A stretch of DNA of 64,000 nucleotides from an uncultured Spirochaetaceae bacterium (lineage in GTDB: Bacteria; Spirochaetota; Spirochaetia; Sphaerochaetales; Sphaerochaetaceae): assembly GCA_944392935.1 (NCBI GenBank), contig CALXYI010000031.1:1-64000 (forward strand), given 5' to 3'. The notes under the pieces were generated by a model. That model was given only the letters and a program-made list of their open reading frames with translations. It did no database searches and was not told where the DNA came from. Below, piece after piece: positions 1 to 9,212 of the stretch (position 1 is its first letter; each line of letters begins with the position of its first letter). Made by a program: the position numbers and the translations under genes.

Positions 1-76
1 ATCTGCCCGGGCCTGTCTCCTTTTTGTTGCACAAATCCCGGCAAAAGCGCATCCTTGTGCCGTGGAGTGCAGAGAA

Positions 77-1597
77 ATGGGAGCATTGAATGACTACCTT
101 GGAAGCGGTAAGGCGGCAACGCCTGGAATGTGCATGTACGTATCGGCCCTGGAGCTTGTGTCGCAGGTGTCTCCGGCTGCAGCGGGACGCATCGTCAATG
201 AGCTTGCCGACCAGAGGACGCATCTCAAGCTGATAGCGAGCGAGAACTACTCATCGCTTCCGGTGCAGGGCGCCATGGGGAACCTGCTTACCGATAAGTA
301 TTCCGAGGGATTCCCATACCACAGGTTCTATGCGGGATGCGAGAACGTGGATGCCATCGAGGCTGAAGCCGCAGAGAGCGCTGCTCGCCTCTTCGGGGCG
401 GAGCATGCATATGTCCAGCCGCATTCCGGGGCCGACGCCAATCTCTGTGCCTACTGGGCCATCCTCAATACCCGCATAGAGGTTCCTGCCCTTGAGGAGA
501 TGGGGGTGAAGAACCCCTCCGATATGTCCCGGGATGACTGGAACAGGATCCGTGCCGCACTGCATGACCAGAGGCTCCTTGGCCTTGATTACTATTCAGG
601 CGGCCATCTCACCCATGGATACAGGCAGAATATATCGGCACAGATGTTCGATGCCTATTCATATACGGTGGACAGGGAGACCGGCCTCCTCGATTATGAT
701 GAGATCGCGCGCCTTGCTTCCCGGATCAAGCCCCTCATCCTCCTCGCAGGCTACTCGGCATATCCCAGGAAGATCGATTTCCGCAGGATGGCGGAGATCG
801 CGCATTCAAATGGTGCGGTGCTCATGGTGGATATGGCCCATTTCGCCGGGCTTGTGGCAGGGAAGGTCTTCACCGGTGACTATGATCCGGTCAGATGGGC
901 GGATGTAGTGACATCGACTACGCATAAGACGCTCAGGGGTCCGCGTGGCGGCCTTATCCTCTGCAAGGAGGAGTTCGCCGCCTCGGTGGACAAGGGCTGC
1001 CCCCTTGTCATCGGCGGTCCGCTTCCCCATGTCATGGCTGCGAAGGCCGTGGCTTTCGAGGAGGCAGCTAAGCCGGAATTCAGGGAATATGCCCAGGCTA
1101 TAGTGCGCAATTCCTCAGCGCTTGCAGCGGCATGCATCAAGGAAGGGATCCCTGTAGCCACCGGCGGTACCGACAACCATCTCATGCTCCTCGATGTCCG
1201 GCCGTTCGGGCTCAACGGGCGCCAGGCGGAGACGCTCCTCAGGGAGTGCGGAATCACCCTCAACCGCAATGCGCTGCCCTTTGACAGCAACGGGCCATGG
1301 TATACATCAGGACTCCGCCTTGGAACACCGGCTCTCACCACGCTGGGAATGGGGGAGGGCGAGATGGCGGAGATCGCAGAGATCATCGCCGATGTGCTGC
1401 GGCATGCCGAGCCTGTGCGTCTCACCAAGGGCGAGAGGGCAGGGGAGCTTTCAAGGAACAGGGCGAAGGCTCCTCAGAGCGTGATGGACCGTGCCAGGAG
1501 CAGAGTGCAGGATCTCCTCGGGAGATTCCCTCTCTATCCGGAGCTCGATCTCGATTTCCTCACCGCGCATTTCCCCCTCATCGCCGAAGGGAACTGA
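77..1597 (+). CDS. glyA: Serine hydroxymethyltransferase, long form
   Basis: PLP enzyme that interconverts serine and glycine and supplies 5,10-methylene-tetrahydrofolate in the cytosol. The product is 506 aa; the PLP-lysine motif [13 protein letters not shown] lies at about residues 280-292, preceded by a DMAHFAGL segment. Usual bacterial GlyA is about 415-430 aa. The extra length comes from an N-terminal extension and an insert, a form I associate with spirochaetes and chlamydiae. An in-frame GTG exists at 62, but ATG 77 is preferred because GGAG (64-67) sits 9 nt upstream. The 3' end overlaps the convergent macrodomain gene by 20 nt. The identity is secure; the start is fairly secure. Confidence 0.95.
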   Translation: MGALNDYLGSGKAATPGMCMYVSALELVSQVSPAAAGRIVNELADQRTHLKLIASENYSSLPVQGAMGNLLTDKYSEGFPYHRFYAGCENVDAIEAEAAESAARLFGAEHAYVQPHSGADANLCAYWAILNTRIEVPALEEMGVKNPSDMSRDDWNRIRAALHDQRLLGLDYYSGGHLTHGYRQNISAQMFDAYSYTVDRETGLLDYDEIARLASRIKPLILLAGYSAYPRKIDFRRMAEIAHSNGAVLMVDMAHFAGLVAGKVFTGDYDPVRWADVVTSTTHKTLRGPRGGLILCKEEFAASVDKGCPLVIGGPLPHVMAAKAVAFEEAAKPEFREYAQAIVRNSSALAAACIKEGIPVATGGTDNHLMLLDVRPFGLNGRQAETLLRECGITLNRNALPFDSNGPWYTSGLRLGTPALTTLGMGEGEMAEIAEIIADVLRHAEPVRLTKGERAGELSRNRAKAPQSVMDRARSRVQDLLGRFPLYPELDLDFLTAHFPLIAEGN

Positions 1598-2069
1598 ACA
1601 CCTCCTCGGCCATCTCCCTGTCGCTTTCCGTATAGCAGCAGAGCATGGCTTCGAGGTCCGTCCCCATAAGCTCCTCTATGGCTATCCTGATCGCCTCGCG
1701 CTTGGGATAGCCGTATACACCGGCGCTTATGAGAGGGAATGCTATCGTCCTTATCCCTCTTTCCCGGGCTATCTCCAGCGATCTGGAATAGCATGAGCGC
1801 AGCAGCCTCTCCTCGCCATACCCGCCGCCATGCCATACAGGGCCTACCGTGTGTATGACCCAGCGTGCAGGAAGGCCATAGCCTGAGGTGATCCTTGCAT
1901 CCCCTGTCTGGCAGCCCCCGAGCGCCCTGCATTCCTCCAGAAGCCCCTTTCCGGCTGCCCGATGGATGGCTCCATCCACGCCTCCTCCGCCGAGCAGGGA
2001 ATTATTCGCGGCATTGACTATGGCGTCTGCGCAAATTCTTGTTATGTCTCCTTCGATGATCTTCAGCAT
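1578..2069 (-). CDS. Macrodomain protein, O-acetyl-ADP-ribose deacetylase-like
   Basis: A single-domain macro protein of 163 aa of the YmdB/MacroD type, predicted to bind ADP-ribose and hydrolyse O-acetyl-ADP-ribose or mono-ADP-ribosyl ester bonds. Visible motifs: GDIT near the N-terminus, the [22 protein letters not shown] segment split as NAANN and [10 protein letters not shown], and the phosphate-binding loop ISAGVYGYP near residue 115. The start at 2069 is chosen over an upstream in-frame ATG at 2114 because AAGGAG lies 6 nt before it and homology begins there. The gene is monocistronic, convergent with glyA with a 20-nt overlap. Its cellular substrate cannot be told from the sequence. 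Confidence 0.9.
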   Translation of the reverse strand: MLKIIEGDITRICADAIVNAANNSLLGGGGVDGAIHRAAGKGLLEECRALGGCQTGDARITSGYGLPARWVIHTVGPVWHGGGYGEERLLRSCYSRSLEIARERGIRTIAFPLISAGVYGYPKREAIRIAIEELMGTDLEAMLCCYTESDREMAEEVFSSLRR

Positions 2070-2351
2070 GGAAAGCTCCTTTTCCTTCCTATTTTCGGTG
2101 CCATTTCCGCTCATGAACAGCCTTTTTTAGACGAATTTGCGAAGATAAGCCAAAATCCGATTGAAACTGTATTGAAAGACTTCCGCTTTTGTGTGATAAC
2201 TATCCGCCGTATTGCACGGAGAGCGATCTTCTTGCTGTGGAGTGGTTCGGATTCCAGTTAGCCAACTTCTTGGATGACTTTTTCCTTGCTAATTCACTGT
2301 CGTGTGATAAACTTCAATTGCACAAGGAAGAATTGACCCAAAAATTTGGCT

Positions 2352-3362
2352 ATGAAAGTACGGTTATCAGAAATTGCAAAGCAGGCGAACGTATCGGTGT
2401 CAACGGTCTCAAGGATCCTCTCCGGGGATACTTCAAGGAGGGCTAGCGCAGAGACGGTCGAGCGTGTATTCGAGGCAGCAAGGACCCTTGGCTGGGTGGA
2501 TAACCGTGCCGAATCGATCCGCAGGACGCAGAAGCTGCTGAGGATAGGGATCATATTCATCTCGGATTACGAGAGCCTTGCCTCGGAATTCTTCCAGTCC
2601 ATCCTCATAGGAGCGGAGCGCGAGCTGGGGAAGAGGGCGAAGGAAGTCAACCTCTCATATTATGCGGTCACGACAGCCGATGCCGATTACGAGAAGAGGC
2701 TCCTGGATTTCGATGCCGCCATAATCCTCGGCCGCGGGAGCTGGGAGACCATAGATAAGATCATCACGTCAGTGCCTGTCGTGGTTTATGCCGGCGTCAA
2801 CAGCATCGGGGATATGGATGAGGTCCTCTGCGATGTGCGGGAAGGCATGAAGGATGCCGTGCGCTATCTGTACAGCAAGGGGCATAGGCGCATCGCGTAT
2901 ATCGGGCCGGCTGAGAGCCAGGGCAACATCTTCAACGAGCACCGCTATCAGGGATATCTCGAAGGGCTTGATGATGTCGGGATCGGGAGAGGCAATGCGA
3001 TCTATGAGGATGTGTATCTCTCTCCTGCCGACGGCTATGCGGGTACCGGAAGGCTTCTGGACAGGGTAACGCCTACCGCGATAGTCGCAGCGAATGACAA
3101 TACGGCCATCGGTGTGCTGAGGAAGCTGAAGGAGAAGGGCATAAAGGTCCCTGAGGATGTATCGCTCATCGGCTTCGACAACTCAGAGGCCTCCGGCTTC
3201 CTTGAGCCTGCTCTGACCACATTCGATGTTCCGAAATCGGAGATAGGCCGGTTCGCCGCCAAGATGCTCGTCGATGCATGCATGAACAAGCGCGATTTCC
3301 CCGTGCGCCTGTCGATTCCCTATACCATAGTGGAGCGCGAATCCGCCGAAGGCATAATGTAG
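2352..3362 (+). CDS. LacI/GalR family transcriptional regulator
   Basis: A 336-aa repressor with an N-terminal LacI helix-turn-helix (residues 2-50, with the SVSTVSRILSG recognition helix region) and a periplasmic-binding-protein-like ligand domain (about 60-336). Motifs include the R-H-RIAYIGP segment, AANDNTAIGVLRKLKEKG, and PEDVSLIGFDN. The ligand is probably a sugar or nucleoside, but no sugar operon adjoins it, so the regulon is unknown. ATG 2352 gives the canonical N-terminus; a TTG two codons upstream (2346) is possible. No good Shine-Dalgarno is seen: AAGGAAG lies about 20 nt upstream. The AT-rich upstream gap (2070-2351) separates it from the divergent macrodomain gene. Confidence 0.9.
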   Translation: MKVRLSEIAKQANVSVSTVSRILSGDTSRRASAETVERVFEAARTLGWVDNRAESIRRTQKLLRIGIIFISDYESLASEFFQSILIGAERELGKRAKEVNLSYYAVTTADADYEKRLLDFDAAIILGRGSWETIDKIITSVPVVVYAGVNSIGDMDEVLCDVREGMKDAVRYLYSKGHRRIAYIGPAESQGNIFNEHRYQGYLEGLDDVGIGRGNAIYEDVYLSPADGYAGTGRLLDRVTPTAIVAANDNTAIGVLRKLKEKGIKVPEDVSLIGFDNSEASGFLEPALTTFDVPKSEIGRFAAKMLVDACMNKRDFPVRLSIPYTIVERESAEGIM

Positions 3363-3365
3363 CCT

Positions 3366-4121
3366 TCACCTCCTGATTGCCTTCATCCGCAGCCTTACGT
3401 AGTCGGCATACCACCTTCCTCCGGCGAGAAGGCTGCTTCTCATTCCATCCACTGCCTCTTCGATCACCGCAGTGCGCTCGTTCTCATCCCTGATCTCTCC
3501 GAGCGGGGTCTTGAGGAACATATTGATCCAGTCCCTGAGGCCATCCTCGCCATTGAGCGGTGTCATGCGGGGGAAAAGCACCGCGTATACCGGCTCCATG
3601 CCGGCTTCCTCGAGGAGGGTGGCGTACTCCCTGATGGAAGGGAAATAGAATGGCATCCTGTACCCATAGCCATGGCGTGCGAATGCCTCGGAGAGCGTGC
3701 TGTGTATGATTGCATTGTTCCCCCTGCCGCCCATCTCGAATACAAGCTGCCCGCCATCCTTCAGCGCTGCAGCCACTGCGGAGAGCATCGCACACTGCCT
3801 GTCTTTATCGATCCAGTGGAATACCGCATTGGAGAAGACAGCATCCACCTTCTCCCTGACCGTGAAGCGCGTGGCATCATCCTCGATGAAGGATATGTCC
3901 GGATATGACTGCCTGGCCTGGGCCAGCATCTCCGGTGATGAATCGATGCCTATGGTTCTGAATCCACGTCTCGCGAGCTCTGCCGTAAGCGCCCCGCTGC
4001 CGCAGCCGAGGTCGATCACCGTCTCTGCCGGCTGCTCGATCATATCGATCATCTGGCTTCCGTATTCATGCACGAAGGAGAATCCGGAGGAATATCTTCC
4101 TGCATCCCAGCTGATGTTCAT
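3366..4121 (-). CDS. SAM-dependent class I methyltransferase, trans-aconitate methyltransferase-like
   Basis: A 251-aa class I methyltransferase. The SAM-binding glycine loop is VIDLGCGSGALTAEL at residues 38-52, followed by the acidic motif II (GIDSSPEML) and DAVFSNAVFHWIDK. The overall layout resembles Tam (trans-aconitate 2-methyltransferase) and related small-molecule carboxyl methyltransferases; the substrate is not predictable. ATG 4121 overlaps the stop of the upstream GNAT gene as ATGA, which implies translational coupling. A longer upstream reading frame to 4394 runs antiparallel through no recognisable homology and is not used. The stop lies 3 nt from the convergent LacI gene end. 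Confidence 0.85.
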   Translation of the reverse strand: MNISWDAGRYSSGFSFVHEYGSQMIDMIEQPAETVIDLGCGSGALTAELARRGFRTIGIDSSPEMLAQARQSYPDISFIEDDATRFTVREKVDAVFSNAVFHWIDKDRQCAMLSAVAAALKDGGQLVFEMGGRGNNAIIHSTLSEAFARHGYGYRMPFYFPSIREYATLLEEAGMEPVYAVLFPRMTPLNGEDGLRDWINMFLKTPLGEIRDENERTAVIEEAVDGMRSSLLAGGRWYADYVRLRMKAIRR

Positions 4122-4813
4122 TCTCCGTCCCTCCATACCCACCATATCGGCTTGGCGCCTCTCTCCATCCCGATCCTCTCCTGGAGCCTGATGCTTGCTG
4201 CATTGCTGAAGAATACATGGCAGTACGGGATCCGGCCTTCGGAAAGAGCCATGCTGATGACATGCTCCTCCATTATCTGCCCATAGCCGTGCCGCCTGTA
4301 TCCTTCGAAGATATGGAGCAGCCCCATGCTGCCTTCGCTGTGGAAGCCGGCGAATCCCGCGAGAGTCCCTTCCATGAAGAGCCCGTAGATCCATCCTTTC
4401 CTCAGAAGCTGCCTGATGGAATCCTCGCTGTCTATTGCGTAGACTGCCGTTATCGTCCCGAGGTAGTCCTCCGTGAGGGGATGGATATCATGCCCGGTGC
4501 TGCCGATGCTGCTTCCCCGCCAGGAGAAGCTCCAGCAGCCTTCCCTGTTGGTGTATCCATGCTTCTCCACGATATGGTCCCTCAGCTCCCTGTCATGCAC
4601 GCAGATCAGCGGCCAGGCTGCATCGAGGCGTTCTTCGATGCTGCTGCGGCTTCCGAGGACCGCGGCGGAGACAAGCCCGTCCCGGGCCCTGATGATGATC
4701 CCGTCATCCCCTGCGTGGAGTATATCCGCTCCCATCCTCAGAAGCGAGATCATATCGACATATGAATACCTGTCTTCCTGCATCAGGATATCAGCTGCTT
4801 CCTCTCTTTCCAT
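4118..4813 (-). CDS. GNAT family N-acetyltransferase
   Basis: A 231-aa protein whose C-terminal half (about 120-225) is a GNAT fold: the acetyl-CoA loop is in the GYRRHGYG segment (R-x-x-G-x-G/A-like), followed by a typical N-A-A-S-I-R-L-Q-E-R-I-G-M motif. The N-terminal half may be a second degenerate GNAT lobe. The substrate is unknown. ATG 4813 has no Shine-Dalgarno, but a TATAGT -10 box ends 7 nt upstream, so a leaderless mRNA is predicted. It forms a two-gene unit with the methyltransferase (4-nt overlap) and diverges from hydA, whose own start shows the same leaderless geometry. Confidence 0.8.
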   Translation of the reverse strand: MEREEAADILMQEDRYSYVDMISLLRMGADILHAGDDGIIIRARDGLVSAAVLGSRSSIEERLDAAWPLICVHDRELRDHIVEKHGYTNREGCWSFSWRGSSIGSTGHDIHPLTEDYLGTITAVYAIDSEDSIRQLLRKGWIYGLFMEGTLAGFAGFHSEGSMGLLHIFEGYRRHGYGQIMEEHVISMALSEGRIPYCHVFFSNAASIRLQERIGMERGAKPIWWVWRDGE

Positions 4814-4820
4814 GCAGCAG

Positions 4821-4849
4821 ACTATAGCAGAAAACGCTGCTTCCTTCAG
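4821..4849 (-). promoter_or_regulatory. Predicted leaderless promoter of the GNAT gene
   Basis: Reading on the minus strand: CTGAAG (4849-4844), 17-bp spacer, TATAGT (4826-4821), then 7 nt to the ATG at 4813. A start site 6-8 nt after the -10 box would fall on or next to the A of the start codon. The -35 match is partial; the -10 match is good (5/6 to TATAAT). Confidence 0.65.
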
Positions 4850-4872
4850 CGGGGCCGATGCACCGATAGAAT

Positions 4873-4901
4873 TTGAAAGCCTGCCTGCGGCGTAGTATGC
4901 T
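4873..4901 (+). promoter_or_regulatory. Predicted leaderless promoter of hydA
   Basis: TTGAAA (4873-4878), exactly 17 bp, TATGCT (4896-4901), then 6 nt to ATG 4908. There is no ribosome binding site in between. Transcription starting at the normal distance from the -10 box would begin at the A of the initiation codon. Confidence 0.75.
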
Positions 4902-4907
4902 TTAGGT

Positions 4908-6281
4908 ATGGGAAACACACTTATAAAGAACGGTCTTCTTGTCGATACGGAATGGACACGCCATTCGGACATATTCATATCAGGGTCGAAGATAGGACGC
5001 ATTGCCCCGTCCATAGATCCGGCTACGCTTCCTGAGGACACTTCCGTTGTCTACGCGGATGGCCTCTGCGTCCTTCCGGGGATAATAGATGCCCATACCC
5101 ATTACCATCTCGTATCACGCGGGACGGTCACTGCGGATTCATTCGAGGAGGGCTCGAAGCTCGCTTCCTATGGCGGTGTGACCACCGTCGTTGATTTCGC
5201 GGATGACGGGAAGGGCATGGCCCTCATCGACTCATTCCACTCAAGACGCAAGGAGATGAGGCCGATGGCCATAGACTATGCACTGCATCAGGGTGTCTAC
5301 AGATACCGCGGCGATATCAGGAAGGAGCTTGAGTCGATAAAGCGTGCAGGTGTCGGGGCGCTCAAGATATTCACGACCTACAGGGATGTGGGGTATCTCG
5401 TCGATGACAGGGATGAGCTCAAGGCCATATTCCAGGCTGCGAAGGAGCTTGGGCTGATGGTATGCGTCCATGCGGAGGATGACAGGATCATCACGGAGAT
5501 CGCAGCATCCTGGAATGGCGGGCATCGCCCTATCGACCATGCATCCCTCAGGCCTTCAGAGGCGGAAGCTGCTGCGGTGATGTATGTCGGTGGGATCGCC
5601 AGGGAGCTCGATATGCCTGTCTATATCGTGCATCTCTCATCAAGGAAGGGCCTTGAGGCCGTACGTTCCCTCCGTGCGGATGGCGTTAAGGTCATCGTAG
5701 AGACGACCCCACATTACCTGTTCCTTGATTCCTCGCTTCTCGAGCGTCCTGACGGACCGCTTTATGTCATGACCCCGCCTCTGAGGACGAAGGATGACAA
5801 CGAGGCCCTGCAGGAAGCGCTTGTCAATGGCGAGATCCAGGTCGTGGCTACGGACCACTGCTCCTTCACGCGCAGCCAGAAGCTGGAGAGCAGCGACTGC
5901 CGCACGATCTATCCTGGGATTCCCGGGACGGAGGAGATGCTTCCGCTCCTGCACACGTTCGGGCTTGCAGGCGGATCGCTTTCGCTCCAGCAGATCGTCA
6001 ATCTCGTCTCGACCGGGCCTGCGAAGTGCTTCGGGCTCTATCCGGAGAAGGGCTCTCTCCTCGAAGGCACCGATGCTGATATCGTGCTCTTCGATCCTGC
6101 TGCCTCCTGGACGATATCGGGTGATACGGTGCATACAGCTGCCGGGTACTCCGCATATGATGGCATGGAGGTCACCGGGAAGGTCCTCATGACGTATCTG
6201 AGGGGAAGGCTTGTCATGGGTGATGGTATCTATCTCGGAATCCCGGGCGACGGCAGGTTCATGAGGGCGCACAGATGCTGA
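4908..6281 (+). CDS. hydA: Dihydropyrimidinase / D-hydantoinase family amidohydrolase
   Basis: A cyclic amidohydrolase of 457 aa, expected to hydrolyse dihydropyrimidines, hydantoins or a related cyclic amide. The binuclear metal site is complete: DAHTHYH (about residue 61), the carboxylated lysine in ALKIFTTY (about 150), VCVHAEDD (about 186), VHLSS (about 242) and the catalytic aspartate in ATDHCSF (about 316). The start has no Shine-Dalgarno and is predicted to be leaderless. It heads an operon and overlaps the next gene by 7 nt; that gene carries a cytidine deaminase domain, which points to pyrimidine breakdown or salvage. Allantoinase-like specificity is possible, but the overall pattern fits hydantoinase better. 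Confidence 0.9.
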   Translation: MGNTLIKNGLLVDTEWTRHSDIFISGSKIGRIAPSIDPATLPEDTSVVYADGLCVLPGIIDAHTHYHLVSRGTVTADSFEEGSKLASYGGVTTVVDFADDGKGMALIDSFHSRRKEMRPMAIDYALHQGVYRYRGDIRKELESIKRAGVGALKIFTTYRDVGYLVDDRDELKAIFQAAKELGLMVCVHAEDDRIITEIAASWNGGHRPIDHASLRPSEAEAAAVMYVGGIARELDMPVYIVHLSSRKGLEAVRSLRADGVKVIVETTPHYLFLDSSLLERPDGPLYVMTPPLRTKDDNEALQEALVNGEIQVVATDHCSFTRSQKLESSDCRTIYPGIPGTEEMLPLLHTFGLAGGSLSLQQIVNLVSTGPAKCFGLYPEKGSLLEGTDADIVLFDPAASWTISGDTVHTAAGYSAYDGMEVTGKVLMTYLRGRLVMGDGIYLGIPGDGRFMRAHRC

Positions 6282-7432
6282 AGGCATTCATCTTCGATAT
6301 GGACGGGGTCCTTGCAGACAGCGAGGATCTGTCGATGAGGATAGGTATCGAGTACTTCGCCTCGATTGGGATCGCTGCCGGACGGGAGGATTTCCGCCCG
6401 TTCCTCGGGATGGGTGAGGAGGGATTCTTCGCAGGCCCTGCGGGAAAGCTCGGTGCGGAAGGCTATTCATACAGCGAGGCTTCAGCATTCTTCCGTTCAC
6501 GCTATCTGGAGATTGTGGGGGATTCCCGCATAGCGCTTCCCGGTGCCGATATCGTCAGGAAGGCACACAGGTGCGGTATCCTTACGGCCCTTGCCTCCTC
6601 GGCCCCGCGCTGGAAGGCGATGGCGAATATAGAGGCTGTGGGGCTGACGGCAGATGATTTCGACTCCATCGCGACAGGAGAGGATATAAAGCGCAACAAG
6701 CCTGAGAAGGATATCTACGAGCTCTCGCTGATCAGGCTTGGCGTGGACGCCTCGGAGGCTGTGGTCTTCGAGGATGCGGCTGCCGGCATAGAGAGCGGGA
6801 AGAGGGCATCATGCCGTGTCATCGCGCTGACGACCACCCTTGATGCCGCTTCTGCGTACGATGCAGGCGCGGATGGGGTCATTCCCGATCTCTCAGCCAT
6901 CAGCGGCTTCTCCTCACGGGAGGAGGCGGTGCGCTTTGCAGAGGAAGCCATGAAGAGGATGCCGGGAGGGAAGGTCCGTTATGGCGCTGTCATGATAGAG
7001 CCTCTGGAACGGAGGATGCCGCGCTCATTCACGCTCAGGAAGGCGATTGAGGCTGCGGCTGCTGCCAGGGAGAATGCCTATGTTCCGTTCTCACGCTATC
7101 GCGTAGGCGCTGCTGTCGTCTCAGCCGCTACCGGACGCATATATCCCGGCTGCAATGTCGAGAACTCCTCCTTTGGAGCGACTATCTGCGCTGAGCGCAA
7201 TGCGATCACGACCGCAGTCGCTGAGGAAGGGGCTATCGGAATAGATATGCTGGTGGTGTTCTCGGAGGATGATCCTCCGGCTCCGCCATGTGCAGCATGC
7301 CTGCAGGTCATTGCCGAGTTCTCACGTCCTGAGACGGAGATCGTGCTTGCCTCTCCGGGGACTGGACCTCGCAGCTATAGGCTTTCGCAGCTGTTGCCGA
7401 TGCCATTCATTTTCCCTACAATCCGAGGATAG
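6275..7432 (+). CDS. HAD phosphatase-cytidine deaminase fusion
   Basis: A single 385-aa reading frame with two enzymes. Residues 1 to about 225 form a beta-phosphoglucomutase-like HAD hydrolase: DMDGV nucleophile motif (residues 8-12), the ASSAP motif, the lysine in KRNKPEKD, and FEDAAAGIESG. Residues about 250-385 form a zinc cytidine deaminase of the small tetrameric class: VENSSFGATICAERNAI (CAE motif, about 295-310) and PCAAC (about 338-342). Both active sites look complete. The HAD domain could dephosphorylate a nucleotide before deamination, but that is inference. It overlaps hydA by 7 nt and abuts the PLD gene. No frameshift is seen at the junction (about codons 225-250). Confidence 0.9.
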   Translation: MLKAFIFDMDGVLADSEDLSMRIGIEYFASIGIAAGREDFRPFLGMGEEGFFAGPAGKLGAEGYSYSEASAFFRSRYLEIVGDSRIALPGADIVRKAHRCGILTALASSAPRWKAMANIEAVGLTADDFDSIATGEDIKRNKPEKDIYELSLIRLGVDASEAVVFEDAAAGIESGKRASCRVIALTTTLDAASAYDAGADGVIPDLSAISGFSSREEAVRFAEEAMKRMPGGKVRYGAVMIEPLERRMPRSFTLRKAIEAAAAARENAYVPFSRYRVGAAVVSAATGRIYPGCNVENSSFGATICAERNAITTAVAEEGAIGIDMLVVFSEDDPPAPPCAACLQVIAEFSRPETEIVLASPGTGPRSYRLSQLLPMPFIFPTIRG

Positions 7433-8704
7433 ATGAGACGATGGCTGCTTATTGCGGCAGCAGCTCTTATGCTGCTGTCGTGTCAGACGACTACAGTTGA
7501 CTATATCTCGCCCGTAGCGCTCTCCGATGCCCCGCTTGAGGATAAGCTGGAATACTTCGGTGGCATCGAGGTCTCCGTCCCGATGCCCGAGATGTTCTTC
7601 GACGGCACGGAATGGCTGGAGCGGATCACTGAGGAATTCAGGAATGCGGAGGACTACATCCTCGTATCCACGTTCCTTGGATCAAGCTCCACGGCCCTGG
7701 AGCCTATGTACAGGGCTCTCATGGATGCCGCGGAGCGCGGCGTTGATGTATATCTCCTGATAGACGGGGTATCCAGCTATGACATGACGGAGACGAGGGA
7801 GCATATGACTCCTCTCTATTTCCTCCGTGACAGCGGGGTGCATCTCACTGAATACGCTCCGGTGTCAGGCATGAGGCTCCTCAATCCTGCCTCGCTTGTG
7901 ATACGCGACCATCGCAAGCTCGTCGTCATAGATGGCATGACCGCGGTCATCGGCGGCATGAACATGAATTTCATATCGATGGGGGCAGGGGAAGGGAAGA
8001 CCCAGCGCGACAGCATGTATCTGTTCCGTTCCCCCTCGCTGTCGGATGCCCTCATGCATGAGTTCGTTGATATCTGGAATGCCGCAAGCGTCGAGAGGGT
8101 GGGCTATGATGACTTCCCGATAGCGGAAGGGGAGGATGGAAGCTTCAGGGCATACCTCTTCAACCGGGGCCGCGGAAGCGATGCAAGCATTTCCGGCATG
8201 TATGCCTCCCTTCTCGGGAGCGCTGAGAGCGATATCCTCATGTTCCCATATCTTCCGGTGCTCGACAGGAACATGAAGAACGGCGTGCGGAATGCCACGG
8301 AGCGCGGTGTCGATGTCACCATGGTGATGCCTGTTGATCTCCGCGGCTATGCGGCAAGCGGGGTGTATTACTTCCTGCCTGAGCTGATCAGGTCAACCGG
8401 TGCTGATATCTATACATCGATCTACGATGAGGAAGGGGAGCTTCTCCCTCTGCTGCACGAGAAGCTCGTCATCGTCGATTCCCGCTATGTGGTGATCGGG
8501 TCATCGAATTTCAATTACCGCTCGATGGAGCTCTCTCATGAGCTTGCCCTTGTCATAGACAGCCCTGAGCTCGCTGCCATCCTGCGCAGCCATGCAGGGG
8601 ACATCATGAAGGGAGCCGAGCACGTGACGATAGAGGATGCAGAGAGGATGAAGAAGGAAGACGGAAGCTTCTTCTCCTATCTCTTCATGTATTTCGGAGG
8701 CTGA
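7433..8704 (+). CDS. Phospholipase D-like lipoprotein
   Basis: A 423-aa protein with an N-terminal lipoprotein signal (MRRWLLIAAAALMLLSC; predicted lipidated Cys17) and two HKD motifs: HRKLVVIDG followed by GGMNMN (about residue 158), and HEKLVIVDS followed by SSNFNYRS (about residue 343). The pair of HKD motifs places it with cardiolipin synthase/PLD family transphosphatidylases, acting at the envelope because of the lipid anchor. A family member of the cardiolipin synthase type would normally have transmembrane helices; here the lipobox replaces them. The start immediately follows the previous stop (TAGATG), so translation is probably coupled. Confidence 0.88.
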   Translation: MRRWLLIAAAALMLLSCQTTTVDYISPVALSDAPLEDKLEYFGGIEVSVPMPEMFFDGTEWLERITEEFRNAEDYILVSTFLGSSSTALEPMYRALMDAAERGVDVYLLIDGVSSYDMTETREHMTPLYFLRDSGVHLTEYAPVSGMRLLNPASLVIRDHRKLVVIDGMTAVIGGMNMNFISMGAGEGKTQRDSMYLFRSPSLSDALMHEFVDIWNAASVERVGYDDFPIAEGEDGSFRAYLFNRGRGSDASISGMYASLLGSAESDILMFPYLPVLDRNMKNGVRNATERGVDVTMVMPVDLRGYAASGVYYFLPELIRSTGADIYTSIYDEEGELLPLLHEKLVIVDSRYVVIGSSNFNYRSMELSHELALVIDSPELAAILRSHAGDIMKGAEHVTIEDAERMKKEDGSFFSYLFMYFGG

Positions 8705-8705
8705 T

Positions 8706-9200
8706 ATGAGAAGAAAAGCCGTGATCCTTCTGCTCCTGGCCGCCTCGCTGGCTGTCCAGGCCGCGCCTTCGGTCGGCTATTCCCTTGCGCCTGTCGGCTC
8801 GTATATGCCTTCCAGGAGCTATGGGGCGCTGACGGTGTCCGTGATATTCTCCCCTGACAGGGATATGCACGTTGGGGATATCGAGATCGCTGCGGATATC
8901 TCTCCTGTTCATCCCTTCTTCGAAGGTGCGCTGCTGCGCCTCTCCACGCCGATGTTCCAGACCACGGAGCATGCATTCGGATGGATGTTCCCGAATACGA
9001 TGCTGTGGGCACCGTCCGTGAATGCGGGTGTCAGGTACAGGCTGTATGATGAGTGGGATGTGATTGCAGGCATCGCTCCGTTCCTCTTCCGCGATAACCA
9101 GTTCTCATACGAGTTCTTCTCTCCATATGTCTCGTACTCGGTGACAGAGGAGAGCTGGGGATGGGGCATGTACGTGCTCAGGTTCTCGTATTTCTTCTAG
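8706..9200 (+). CDS. Exported protein of unknown function, beta-barrel-like
   Basis: I do not recognise this family. The 164-aa product has a clear signal peptide (residues 1-19, cleavage likely after VQA) and a body rich in alternating hydrophobic/aromatic residues typical of beta strands, ending in the aromatic pattern FSYFF. A C-terminal phenylalanine is a common outer-membrane beta-barrel assembly signal, so a small barrel is possible. GGAGG precedes the ATG at 8706. It lies 1 nt after the PLD lipoprotein gene and 12 nt before a second exported gene, which suggests a shared envelope role. Confidence 0.75.
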   Translation: MRRKAVILLLLAASLAVQAAPSVGYSLAPVGSYMPSRSYGALTVSVIFSPDRDMHVGDIEIAADISPVHPFFEGALLRLSTPMFQTTEHAFGWMFPNTMLWAPSVNAGVRYRLYDEWDVIAGIAPFLFRDNQFSYEFFSPYVSYSVTEESWGWGMYVLRFSYFF

Positions 9201-9212
9201 GAGGAGTGTGGA

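Noticed and set aside
880-1428. Open frame of 182 codons antisense to glyA, and many similar long antisense frames (for example 4217-4765, 14306-14944, 36770-37648, 58777-59781)
   Set aside because: They mirror real genes, have no ribosome binding site or recognisable motifs, and their composition is explained by the codon bias of the sense gene.
2310-2351. LacI-family gene as a further leaderless start (TTGCAC at 2318, 17 bp, AAAATT at 2341)
   Set aside because: The -10 hexamer matches only 3 of 6 positions and lacks the TAnnnT pattern; kept out of the series.
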